This document shows, piece after piece, positions 50,993 to 60,877 of a stretch of 64,000 bases of DNA. The notes under the pieces are model-generated. The model did no database searches. It was not told the DNA's origin and saw nothing but the letters and a program-made list of their open reading frames with translations. How positions within the stretch are numbered: the first letter of the stretch is position 1; each line of letters opens with the position of its first letter. The stretch is from NCBI GenBank assembly GCA_964420125.1, contig CAYQQQ010000008.1:1-64000 (forward strand). Direction: 5' to 3'. A program made the translations under genes and the position numbers. This stretch comes from CAYQQQ01 sp964420125. GTDB taxonomy: Bacteria; Actinomycetota; Acidimicrobiia; Acidimicrobiales; Microtrichaceae.

Positions 50993-52399
50993 GTGCCCCG
51001 CACCTTCTGGGTCGAGACCCTCGGCTGCCCCAAGAACCAGGTCGACTCCGACAAGCTGGCCGGCCGGATGCTGGCCGACGGCCTGATCGAGGCCTCCTCA
51101 CCGGATGCGGCGGATCTGGTGGTGGTCAACACCTGCGCCTTCGTGGAGGAGGCCCGCGAGGAGTCGGTCGCCGTCGTGTTGGACCTCGACGACGTCCGCA
51201 GCCAGGGGAGCGAGCTGGTGGTCACGGGCTGCCTGGCAGAGCGCTACGGCGACGAGCTGGCCGCGGCCCTGCCCGAGGCCGATGTGGTGGCCGGCTTCGG
51301 CGTGGCACCCGATGCCGTCACCAACGGTGCGGTCACCGGCGGCGCGGTCTCGGCGGTGACGGTCGAGATCGGCTCGCGAGGCGGGCCTCGCCGGGCCCTG
51401 CGAGCCGGCGACGACGGCATACCCGCCTTCGACCTGCTGAACCTGCCTCGCCCGCCGTCGTCCCGGCCATGGGCGTACGTGAAGGTGGCCGAGGGCTGCG
51501 ACAAGGCCTGTGGCTTCTGTGCCATCCCGTCCTTCCGTGGCCCCCAGCGCAGCCGGTCGATGGAGGCGATCCTCGACGAGGTCGACCAGCTGGTGGTGCG
51601 CGAGGTGGTGCTCATCGCCCAGGACCTCGGCGCCTTCGGCCGTGACGGCTCGGCGGGTCGCCGGCGGATCGCGGAGCTGGTGCAGGCCGTGTCCGCAAGG
51701 GTCGACTGGGTGCGCCTGCTCTACCTCTACCCCTCGGAGCTCACCGACGAGCTGATCGAGCTGGTGGCGGCGAGCCCCGTGCCCTACTTCGACCTGTCCC
51801 TGCAGCACGTCTCCGGCCCCCTGGTTCGGCGGATGCGCCGCCCCGGTGACGGCGCCGCCTACCTGGGGACGGTGGAGCGGGCGCGGGCGCTCAACCCCGA
51901 CGCCGCGTTCCGGTCCAACTTCATCGTGGGCTACCCGGGGGAGACCGAAGCCGACCACGACCAGCTCCTGGCCTTCCTCGAGGCGGCCCGGCTCGACTGG
52001 TGCGGGTTCTTCGCCTACTCCGAGGAGGAAGGCACCCACGCCGCCGAGCTGGAACCCAAGGTCCCCGCCCCGCTGGTTGCGGAGCGGTTGGCTGAGCTGC
52101 GCGAGCTCCAGGACGCCATCACCGCCGCCCGGCGCGACGAGCTGATCGGCACGGAGGTGACCGTGCTCGTCGACGAGGCGGGCCTGGCCCGCTCGCACCG
52201 GGAGGCACCGGAGATCGACGGCATGATCTGGGTCCCGGAGGGCCTCGCCGTCGGAGAGCTCCACCGCGTGCGGATCGTGGCGGCGGAAGGCCCCGACCTG
52301 CACGCCGTGGTGGCGCCATCGGGGCCGGAGTCCGCAGCGGAGCTGCGCGGCGCAGCGACGGCGGCCAGGTCGTCCACCGTGTCGGGAGGCGGCCGATGA
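50993..52399 (+). CDS. rimO: Ribosomal protein S12 methylthiotransferase
   Basis: 468 residues. It is a radical-SAM enzyme that methylthiolates an Asp of ribosomal protein S12. The N-terminal UPF0004 domain has ETLGCPKNQVDSD and VVNTCAFVEEAREES. The radical-SAM loop is CDKACGFC (about 169-176), with two further Cys upstream for the auxiliary cluster. A C-terminal TRAM-like domain contains TEVTVLVDEAG. CPKNQ and the AFVEEA pattern distinguish RimO from MiaB, which is at 59366. The stop overlaps pgsA by ATGA. Confidence 0.95.
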   Translation: MPRTFWVETLGCPKNQVDSDKLAGRMLADGLIEASSPDAADLVVVNTCAFVEEAREESVAVVLDLDDVRSQGSELVVTGCLAERYGDELAAALPEADVVAGFGVAPDAVTNGAVTGGAVSAVTVEIGSRGGPRRALRAGDDGIPAFDLLNLPRPPSSRPWAYVKVAEGCDKACGFCAIPSFRGPQRSRSMEAILDEVDQLVVREVVLIAQDLGAFGRDGSAGRRRIAELVQAVSARVDWVRLLYLYPSELTDELIELVAASPVPYFDLSLQHVSGPLVRRMRRPGDGAAYLGTVERARALNPDAAFRSNFIVGYPGETEADHDQLLAFLEAARLDWCGFFAYSEEEGTHAAELEPKVPAPLVAERLAELRELQDAITAARRDELIGTEVTVLVDEAGLARSHREAPEIDGMIWVPEGLAVGELHRVRIVAAEGPDLHAVVAPSGPESAAELRGAATAARSSTVSGGGR

Positions 52400-52962
52400 C
52401 CGAGTCGCGCACGTTCGGCCCCTCCGCCGTGCTCACACCCGCCAACGTGATCACGGTCGTGCGGCTCCTGCTGGCTCCTGTCGCCTTCTGGATGATCATC
52501 GGCTCGGAGAGCGGATGGGGGCTGTTCGTGCTGTGGGTGGCCATCACCGCCTCCGACAGCCTCGACGGCTACCTGGCCCGCCGCCAGGGCACGACCCGCT
52601 CGGGAGCGTTCCTCGACCCGTTGGCCGACAAGGTCCTGGCCCTGGGAGGCCTGTGGGCCATGGTGATCGGCGGCCGGTTCTGGTGGCTGCCGGTGGTGCT
52701 GATCACCCTGCGGGAGATCGTCATCTCTGGCTTCCGCTCGTACTGGGTTCGCAAGGGCCTGGCGGTGCAGGCCTCCAACGTGGCCAAGGCCAAGACGTTC
52801 CTGCAGTTCTCCTCGGTGACCCTCGTGGTCTTCCCGCTCACCCACGACCTCACGTGGTTGGCCGACGTGTGTCTGTGGGCCGCAGTCGCCGTCGCATGGA
52901 TCAGCGGGATCCAGTACGTCACCGCCGGGTCGAGGGCGACGAGCTCGATGGCCCCCGACTGA
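52396..52962 (+). CDS. pgsA: CDP-diacylglycerol--glycerol-3-phosphate phosphatidyltransferase
   Basis: 188 residues with about five helices. The CDP-alcohol phosphotransferase signature DSLDGYLARRQGTTRSGAFLDPLADK (DGxxAR..G..D..AD layout) is complete. It makes phosphatidylglycerol phosphate at the membrane. The first helix begins ANVITVVRLLLAPVAFW, typical of PgsA. The start ATG overlaps the rimO stop by four bases; the rimO-pgsA-cinA order is common in bacteria. The next gene begins 42 bases later. Confidence 0.93.
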   Translation: MTESRTFGPSAVLTPANVITVVRLLLAPVAFWMIIGSESGWGLFVLWVAITASDSLDGYLARRQGTTRSGAFLDPLADKVLALGGLWAMVIGGRFWWLPVVLITLREIVISGFRSYWVRKGLAVQASNVAKAKTFLQFSSVTLVVFPLTHDLTWLADVCLWAAVAVAWISGIQYVTAGSRATSSMAPD

Positions 52963-53004
52963 ACCCTCGCCCCCTACGGGGGATGGGGGTGGAATACTGC
53001 ATCG

Positions 53005-54207
53005 GTGCCCGATCCTGTCGAGGGCCAGGTCCCAGAGGACGTGTCTGCAGAGGAGGTGCCTCCCGGCGACGTGGTGGCCATCGCCATCGCTGCCGCCATC
53101 CGCCGTGCCACCGAGGAGGCGCTGGAGGCGGTGCGCGCCAGCGCGTCGGAGGCGTCCGGTCCAGCAGTGGGCCCTGCCGGCGACAACGAAGCCGTCGCCC
53201 TCACCGAGCCCGACGAACTCGACGACGAGCTGGGCCCGGCCGACGGCGAATCCGCCGAGGACGCCGGAGGACCGGTGCTTCCTGCGGAGTGGGCCATCGA
53301 CGCGGCGCTGGGAGCCGCCGCGACCGCCGGTCGGGTCGCCTCAGCCGTCGGCCGTAGCGGACCGGCCAAGGTGGCGGCCTCGGCAGCCCGGTTCCTGGCC
53401 CGACCCCTGAGCGAAGAGGGCCACGAGGTTCGTGAGCGCCTCGGCGCGGAGGCGGCTCCCGCGGCTCGTGAGGTGCTCTCCACGGTCACCCCCAACGTGG
53501 TGGAGGCCGTGGACCTGAACGAGGTGCTCGCCTCGGTCGACCTCGACGCCCTGCTCGATCGCATCGACCTGGATCGTCTCCTGGACCGCATCGACCTCGG
53601 GCGCATCCTCGACAAGGTGGACATCGATGGGCTGATCTCGAAGGTCGACGTCGACGCGTTGATCGGTCGGGTCGACATCGATGGGCTGATCTCGAAGGTC
53701 GACGTCGACGCCTTGATCGGTCGGGTCGACATCGATGGGCTGATCTCGAAGGTGGACATCGACGGGTTGCTCGGGAGGATCGACGTCGACGGCATCGTCG
53801 CCCGGGTCGACCTCCAGGGCCTGATGGCCGGCCTCGACCTCGACGAGGTGCTGGCGCGACTGGACCTCGATGCCGTGCTGAACCGACTCGACCTGGATGC
53901 CGTCATCGGTCGCATCGACATCGACCAGCTCGTGTCGAACACGGAGATGGGTGCCATCGTCGCCCGCTCCACCACGGGGGTGGCTTCCGAGGCGCTCGAC
54001 GTGGTGCGGAGCCAGGGGGTGAGCCTCGACAACGTCGCGTCGCGGATCGTCGCCCGTCTGCTGCGACGTGACCCCGATGCCCTCCCGCTCGGTCCACCGC
54101 TTCTGGTGAACGACGGTCCTCCCGCCCTGCCCCCAGGTTCCGAAGCCGGCAACGGGGCTGGCCGGCCCTCGGGCGCCCCACAGGCCGAGGAGGCGACGAC
54201 ATCGTGA
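53005..54207 (+). CDS. Protein with sixteen 9-residue repeats, coupled to an RDD gene
   Basis: 400 residues. After an acidic N-terminus (about 1-90) and an Ala-rich stretch, residues 169-312 consist of sixteen consecutive 9-residue repeats of the form (V/I/L)D(I/L/V)DxL(I/L)x(R/K), for example VDIDGLISK and VDVDALIGR. A conserved tail NTEMGAIVARSTTGVASEALDVVRSQGVSLDN follows, then a Pro-rich end. Actinobacterial RDD-linked proteins carry similar repeats as far as I recall. No membrane helix or enzyme motif is seen. GTG 53005; the stop overlaps the RDD gene (GTGA), so the two probably act together, the repeats perhaps forming a solenoid or helical rod. Confidence 0.75.
   Translation: MPDPVEGQVPEDVSAEEVPPGDVVAIAIAAAIRRATEEALEAVRASASEASGPAVGPAGDNEAVALTEPDELDDELGPADGESAEDAGGPVLPAEWAIDAALGAAATAGRVASAVGRSGPAKVAASAARFLARPLSEEGHEVRERLGAEAAPAAREVLSTVTPNVVEAVDLNEVLASVDLDALLDRIDLDRLLDRIDLGRILDKVDIDGLISKVDVDALIGRVDIDGLISKVDVDALIGRVDIDGLISKVDIDGLLGRIDVDGIVARVDLQGLMAGLDLDEVLARLDLDAVLNRLDLDAVIGRIDIDQLVSNTEMGAIVARSTTGVASEALDVVRSQGVSLDNVASRIVARLLRRDPDALPLGPPLLVNDGPPALPPGSEAGNGAGRPSGAPQAEEATTS
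53509..53940 (+). repeat. Array of sixteen 27-base coding repeats
   Basis: All units keep a 27-base period. Within it, 53620-53673 and 53674-53727 are 54-base double units that differ by one base, and a third partial copy runs 53728-53754. The near-identity of the central units points to recent expansion, while the outer units are diverged. Confidence 0.95.
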
Positions 54208-54737
54208 GCGACAAGGTGGGCGAGCACGACGCCGCGGTGAACCTGCAGGGGCACTACGCCGGTGCCGTCACCCGGCTGGTGGCGTTCGTCGTCGACCAGG
54301 CCCTCGCCACGAGCGTGTTCACCGTGGCGGTCGGGCTCGTGGCCTGGACGATCTCCTTCGTGACCGACGACCAGGTCTCGCTGAGCCTCCCGGCCTGGCT
54401 GACCGGAGCGCTGCTCGCGATGTGGCTCTTCCTCTACTACGCCTACCCGTGGTCCGTCAGCGGCAAGACCGCCGGGATGGCGCTGCTCGGGATCCGAGTG
54501 GTCTCTGCCGACGGGTCCCGTTGCACCCCACCGAAGGCGGCGCTGCGCGCAGTCACGCTTCCGTTGGGGTTCCTCACCCTCGGCCTCGGGTTCCTGCCCA
54601 TCCTCACCGGCCGGCACCGACGGGCCCTCTACGACCACATCGCCGGCACCGCCGTGGTGTACGCCTGGGACGCCCGCGCGGCACGGTGGCGCTTCCTCGC
54701 CCGCCAGGCCGAGGTGGCACAGGCCGTCGGGGACTGA
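54204..54737 (+). CDS. RDD-family membrane protein
   Basis: 177 residues with an RDD domain: YAGAVTRLVAFVVDQALATSVF (RDD-like R..A...D), helices near 20-50, 68-90 and 112-130, and the WSVSGKTAGMALLGIRVVSADG segment typical of the family. The C-terminal RRALYDHIAGTAVVYAWD matches too. RDD proteins are membrane proteins proposed to transport ions or act in stress responses; some are sodium/proton antiporters. It is translationally coupled to the repeat protein before it. Confidence 0.88.
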   Translation: MSDKVGEHDAAVNLQGHYAGAVTRLVAFVVDQALATSVFTVAVGLVAWTISFVTDDQVSLSLPAWLTGALLAMWLFLYYAYPWSVSGKTAGMALLGIRVVSADGSRCTPPKAALRAVTLPLGFLTLGLGFLPILTGRHRRALYDHIAGTAVVYAWDARAARWRFLARQAEVAQAVGD

Positions 54738-54847
54738 CGCTCGTCCGTCGTCCTGCAGGGCGGAACGGGTCGCAGCACGGTCACGGCGGGGGCCGACCGA
54801 GTCGGGCTGGTGGATGAGGAGCGCTCTCGGGGCTGCCGACCAGCCGA

Positions 54848-54853
54848 TAGCGT
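54848..54853 (+). promoter_or_regulatory. -10 element for cinA
   Basis: TAGCGT lies seven bases before ATG 54861, and upstream in-frame codons would start before this element. Confidence 0.5.
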
Positions 54854-54860
54854 GCAGGCG

Positions 54861-56144
54861 ATGCGCGTCGAGATCGTGGCCATCGGGACGGAGCTGCTGT
54901 TGGGTCAGATCACCGACACCAACTCCTCCTGGATCGGGGAGCAGCTGGCGCTGGTGGGTCTGGACTCCCACTACCAGACCAAGGTGGGGGACAACCTGGG
55001 CCGCATCGAGGCCACGCTGCGCCTGGCGCTGGACCGCAGCGACGCGGTGATCTGCTGCGGTGGCCTCGGTCCGACCCAGGACGACCTCACCCGTCAGGCC
55101 ATCGCCGCGGTGATGGGGGTGTCGCTCGAGGCCGACGAGGAGATGGAGGAGCGGATCATCCACATGTTCGCCTCGCGGGGGCGCCGCATGCCGGCCAACA
55201 ACCTTCGTCAGGCCGAGCGGCCGGTGGGCGCCCTCTTCATCGAGGAGCAGCCCGGCACCGCGCCGGGTCTCGTCTGTCCGCTGGGCTGGCAAGGTCCGGC
55301 GGATCCCGAACCCCAGGAGAAGGTGATCTACGCGGTGCCTGGGGTGCCCTGGGAGATGAAGGAGATGGTGCTGGGCACCGTGCTCACCGACCTGCGCCGG
55401 CGTGCGGGGATCGACTCGGTGATCCGGTCCCGAACCCTGCGGACGTGGGGGGAGTCGGAGTCCGCGCTTGCGGAGATGCTGGCCGAGCGGATCTACGAGC
55501 TCGACCGTACGGGGAACCCCACCCTGGCCTTCCTCGCCTCCGGGATGGAAGGGCTCAAGGTCCGCATCACCGCCAAGTGCACCACTGAAGCCGAGGCGGA
55601 CTCGTTGCTGGCGGAGGAGGAGGGCCGGCTGCGCGAGGTGCTGGGCCCGCTGGTGTTCGGCGTCGACGACGAGACGATGGAGTCGGCAGTGCTCGACCTG
55701 CTCCGCGAGCGGGGCCTGTCGTTGGCGGTCGCCGAATCGCTCACGGGGGGGATGGTGGGTTCTCGCCTGTGCGATGTGCCGGGTGCCAGCGACGTGTTCG
55801 CCGGAGGTGTGGTCAGCTACGCCTCGGCGGTCAAGCACCGGCTGCTGGGTGTCCCGGAGGGCCCGGTCGTCTCGGAGGCGGCGGCGCTGGCCATGGCGCA
55901 GGGGGTGAAGGACCTCCTCGGTGCCGACGTGGCGATCGCCGCCACCGGAGTTGCCGGGCCCTCGGCGCAGGAGGACCGCCCGGTGGGCACGGTGTGCCTG
56001 GCCGTGGTGCTCGGCGACGGTGAGTCGGCGGTGCGCGAGGCGATCGAGGTGCACCTGCCCGGCCGCCGCCAGCAGGTGCGCGAGTTCACCGTGATCTCGC
56101 TGCTCGGCCTGCTCCGTCGGCGCCTGCTGGAGTGGGAGGGCTGA
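54861..56144 (+). CDS. cinA: CinA-family protein (molybdopterin-binding plus NMN amidase domains)
   Basis: 427 residues. The N-terminal half begins MRVEIVAIGTELLLGQITDTNSSWI with GGLGPTQDDLT, the molybdopterin-binding/pyrophosphatase fold. The C-terminal half has VAESLTGGMVGSRL, SYASAVKHRLLGV and ATGVAGPSAQEDRPVGTV, the nicotinamide-nucleotide amidase domain. It salvages damaged NAD and FAD-type nucleotides. An upstream in-frame start at 54810 is rejected because of the -10 at 54848. The recA gene follows two genes later, a common cinA-recA neighbourhood. Confidence 0.94.
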   Translation: MRVEIVAIGTELLLGQITDTNSSWIGEQLALVGLDSHYQTKVGDNLGRIEATLRLALDRSDAVICCGGLGPTQDDLTRQAIAAVMGVSLEADEEMEERIIHMFASRGRRMPANNLRQAERPVGALFIEEQPGTAPGLVCPLGWQGPADPEPQEKVIYAVPGVPWEMKEMVLGTVLTDLRRRAGIDSVIRSRTLRTWGESESALAEMLAERIYELDRTGNPTLAFLASGMEGLKVRITAKCTTEAEADSLLAEEEGRLREVLGPLVFGVDDETMESAVLDLLRERGLSLAVAESLTGGMVGSRLCDVPGASDVFAGGVVSYASAVKHRLLGVPEGPVVSEAAALAMAQGVKDLLGADVAIAATGVAGPSAQEDRPVGTVCLAVVLGDGESAVREAIEVHLPGRRQQVREFTVISLLGLLRRRLLEWEG

Positions 56145-56175
56145 CCCGGCGACGGGCCGGGTGAGGTCGTTGTCC

Positions 56176-56247
56176 GCCTTCAGATCACCTCTGGAGGCGG
56201 AGCACGCGACATGGCGACCTCTGTGCCTGCAGAGGCCATCTGGAGGC
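56176..56247. repeat. Paired-hairpin intergenic repeat, copy B
   Basis: Hairpin 3 (56176-56198) is GCCTTCAGA-N5-TCTGGAGGC. Hairpin 4 (56225-56247) is GCCTGCAGA-N5-TCTGGAGGC. The centres are 49 bases apart, exactly as in copy A at 42507. It lies in the 204-base gap between cinA and the RNA-ligase-like gene, which otherwise shows nothing. Confidence 0.8.
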
Positions 56248-56348
56248 GGAGCGCGCGGGCCGGCAGCGGTGGACAGCGGCTGCGAGGGGCCCCGCCCGGG
56301 AGGGTCCTCGTCGACACGGGAACCCGGCCGTTGGACCATCCTGGTCGG

Positions 56349-56843
56349 ATGGCCCGACTCTTCGTCGCCGTTCGACCTCCGCCGGAGGTGCGCGCCGAGC
56401 TCGAGCGCCTGCCTCGTGAGCCGCAGGCGGGGGTCCGCTGGGTGCCACCGGAGCAGTGGCACGTGACGCTGCGGTTCCTCGGTCGCGCCGACGCCGGTGA
56501 GGTGTGCGGTGCGCTGGCGGGAGTGGGCCTGCCGTCGGCGACCGTGGTGCTCGGACCGAGGGTCTCGAGGCTCGGTCGCAGCGTGGTCGCACTTCCCGCG
56601 GCGGGGTTGGAGGAGCTGGCAGCCGTCGTGGCCGGTGCCACCGAGCACCTCGGTGATCCGCCCGACCCGCGTCCCTTCCACGGGCACCTCACCCTGGCGC
56701 GCCTCAAGCACCGGGGTGCCTGCGGCATCGCCGGCGCGGGATCCCGAGCAGCGTTCGAGGCGGGGGAGGTGGAGCTCGTGTCGTCGGTGACCGACCCCGC
56801 CGGCGCCATCCACGAGGTGGTGGCCCGCTTCCCCTGCAGCTGA
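56349..56843 (+). CDS. thpR: RNA 2',3'-cyclic phosphodiesterase / 2'-5' RNA ligase family (ThpR)
   Basis: 164 residues. The two HxTx motifs are HVTLRFLG (about residue 38) and HGHLTLARLK (about 116), which define the 2H phosphoesterase fold. Family members open 2',3'-cyclic phosphates in RNA; some ligate 2'-5' bonds. The start ATG at 56349 gives MARLFVAVRPPPEV, the usual N-terminus. The gene commonly lies beside cinA and recA in bacteria. It is separated from recA by the SOS-type promoter region. Confidence 0.88.
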   Translation: MARLFVAVRPPPEVRAELERLPREPQAGVRWVPPEQWHVTLRFLGRADAGEVCGALAGVGLPSATVVLGPRVSRLGRSVVALPAAGLEELAAVVAGATEHLGDPPDPRPFHGHLTLARLKHRGACGIAGAGSRAAFEAGEVELVSSVTDPAGAIHEVVARFPCS

Positions 56844-56869
56844 GAGGGGTATCTCCGGAAATGCTGGAC

Positions 56870-56893
56870 CGAACACTCGTTCGTAACTACGCT
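56870..56893 (+). promoter_or_regulatory. SOS (LexA) box and promoter of recA
   Basis: CGAACACTCGTTCG at 56870-56883 is a perfect CGAAC-N4-GTTCG box as bound by actinobacterial LexA. TACGCT at 56888-56893 is the probable -10, so LexA would cover the -35 side. A leader of roughly 145 bases follows before GTG 57043. Confidence 0.85.
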
Positions 56894-57042
56894 GCTGTGA
56901 GTTGCCTCCGGGAGGGTGTCACACCCCCTCGATAGGTTCACCCACACAGGGATCCGGCGCTCATCGGATCCCCCCAGCGGGAGCCGCCCTCCTCCGACCA
57001 GCGGCCCCTCTCACCGTCAACATCAGCGAAGGGACGAACGAG

Positions 57043-59190
<2,148 letters not shown>

Positions 59191-59274
59191 ACCGGGAGCA
59201 TGCCGAGGTCCCGCAGGCCCCGGTTCGGTCAACAGTCACCGCCTTGCCTGGCAGGGCACGGCGGAACGCCGGAG

Positions 59275-59306
59275 CGGTCCGGGAGGTGCAACACCCTCCC
59301 GGACCG
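59275..59306 (+). terminator. recA transcription terminator hairpin
   Basis: CGGTCCGGGAGG (59275-59286) and CCTCCCGGACCG (59295-59306) form a perfect 12-base-pair stem with an 8-base loop, 84 bases after the recA stop. No T-run, as usual for this GC content. Confidence 0.65.
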
Positions 59307-59351
59307 TGACCGCATCGCCGTCGTGCTGCGGCGTGCTCAGGCGGCGAGCCG

Positions 59352-59357
59352 TACCAT
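59352..59357 (+). promoter_or_regulatory. -10 element for miaB
   Basis: TACCAT lies eight bases before GTG 59366. Confidence 0.5.
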
Positions 59358-59365
59358 GGGACGTC

Positions 59366-60877
59366 GTGCAGGATCCTGACGCAGCCGGGCGCTACCTGAT
59401 CCGCACCTTCGGTTGCCAGATGAACGAACACGACTCGGAGCGCCTCGCCGGCCTCCTCGAGGCCGACGGCTACACGCCGGCGCGCGACGAGTCGGATGCC
59501 GATGTCGTCGTGCTCAACACCTGCTGTGTCCGGGAGAACGCCGACGACCGCCTCTACGGCACCCTCGGGCACCTGAAGGCCGAGAAGCAGCGGCGACCGC
59601 AGCTCGAGATCCTCGTCGGCGGGTGCCTCGCCCAGAAGGACCGGGAGCTGATCTCCGAGAAGGCCCCGCACGTGTCGGTGGTCTTCGGCACCCACAACCT
59701 TGGTCGTGCGGTGGAGCTGCTGGGGGAGCACCGCCGCACGGGCAGACCGGTGGTCGAGGTGCTCGAGGACGCCGTCATCCTCGACCGGGAGCAGTTCCCC
59801 TCTGCCCTTCCCGTCGTGCGCGAGGTCGGCTGGGCTGCATGGATCACCATCCAGGTCGGCTGCGACAACACCTGTGCCTACTGCATCGTTCCGGCCGTAC
59901 GAGGACCGGAGGTCAGCCGCCCGTTCGGCGACGTGCTCGAGGAGGTCCGGACGGCGGTCTCCCAGGGCATCACCGAGGTCACCCTCCTGGGCCAGAACGT
60001 CAACTCCTACGGGCGCGACCTCACGCTCCGGCTCCGGGGCGCCCAGGGGGGCGGCGGAGACCCCACCACGGGAGCGCCTGGTGCTGCCGACCAGCTCCAC
60101 CTCGCCGGCAGGCTGTGGACCGAGGGCGATCGGGGGACCCGCCCCCTGTTCGCCGACCTGCTGCGCGCCGTGGGTGGTATCGACGGCGTGCGCAGGGTGC
60201 GCTACACCAGCCCTCACCCCAAGGATCTCCGGGCGGAGACCATCCGGGCCATGGCCGAGGTCCCGTCGGTGTGCGAGCACCTCCACCTCCCGCTGCAGTC
60301 CGGCAGCGACCGGGTGCTGGCTGCCATGCACCGCGGTTACACCGCGCAGCGCTACCTCGACCGCCTGCGCTCTGCCCGAGCGGCCGTCGACGACCTGGCG
60401 GTGAGCACCGACATCATCGTCGGCTACCCGGGCGAGACCGAGGCCGAGTTCGCCTCCACCCTCGACGTGGCTGCCGAGGCGCGCTACGACAACGCCTACA
60501 CCTTCATCTACTCGCCACGCCCGGGCACCGAGGCTGCCGAGCTGGCCGAGCGCTTCGTCCCCCACGACGTGGCGGTCGAGCGCGTGAGTCGCCTGCGCGC
60601 CGTGGTCGAGCGCTCCAGCCGCATCGCCAACGACGCGCGGGTCGGGCGGCTCGAGGAGGTGCTGGTGGAAGGTCCCTCGAAGCGCAACCCCGATCGCCTC
60701 ACCGGCCGCACCCGCCACAACCGACTCGTGCACTTCGAGCCGACGTCCCCGGTGCGTGCAGGCAGCTACGCCTCGGTGGAGATCACCCGCGCCTCCACCA
60801 CCCACCTGCTCGGCGAGCTCCGAGAGGTGACCGCGGAGCCCACGCACCGGACCCGCATCCCGGTCAGGGTCGAGTGA
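59366..60877 (+). CDS. miaB: tRNA-2-methylthio-N6-dimethylallyladenosine synthase
   Basis: 503 residues. It is a radical-SAM methylthiotransferase that modifies A37 of tRNAs reading UNN codons. The UPF0004 domain has RTFGCQMNEHDSERL and LNTCCVRENADD; the radical-SAM loop is CDNTCAYC (about 166-173). VTLLGQNVNSYG is followed by an unusual insertion of about 40 residues (GAQGGGGDPTT ... WTEGDRGTRPL) before FADLLRAVGGI. A TRAM domain ends the protein. GTG 59366 is set by the -10 element. It overlaps miaA by GTGA, which makes the MiaB substrate, so the two steps are coupled. Confidence 0.95.
   Translation: MQDPDAAGRYLIRTFGCQMNEHDSERLAGLLEADGYTPARDESDADVVVLNTCCVRENADDRLYGTLGHLKAEKQRRPQLEILVGGCLAQKDRELISEKAPHVSVVFGTHNLGRAVELLGEHRRTGRPVVEVLEDAVILDREQFPSALPVVREVGWAAWITIQVGCDNTCAYCIVPAVRGPEVSRPFGDVLEEVRTAVSQGITEVTLLGQNVNSYGRDLTLRLRGAQGGGGDPTTGAPGAADQLHLAGRLWTEGDRGTRPLFADLLRAVGGIDGVRRVRYTSPHPKDLRAETIRAMAEVPSVCEHLHLPLQSGSDRVLAAMHRGYTAQRYLDRLRSARAAVDDLAVSTDIIVGYPGETEAEFASTLDVAAEARYDNAYTFIYSPRPGTEAAELAERFVPHDVAVERVSRLRAVVERSSRIANDARVGRLEEVLVEGPSKRNPDRLTGRTRHNRLVHFEPTSPVRAGSYASVEITRASTTHLLGELREVTAEPTHRTRIPVRVE

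Noticed and set aside
53620..53754. 54-base repeats as a CRISPR or VNTR outside genes
   Set aside because: They keep the reading frame of the 9-residue protein repeats and have no spacers.
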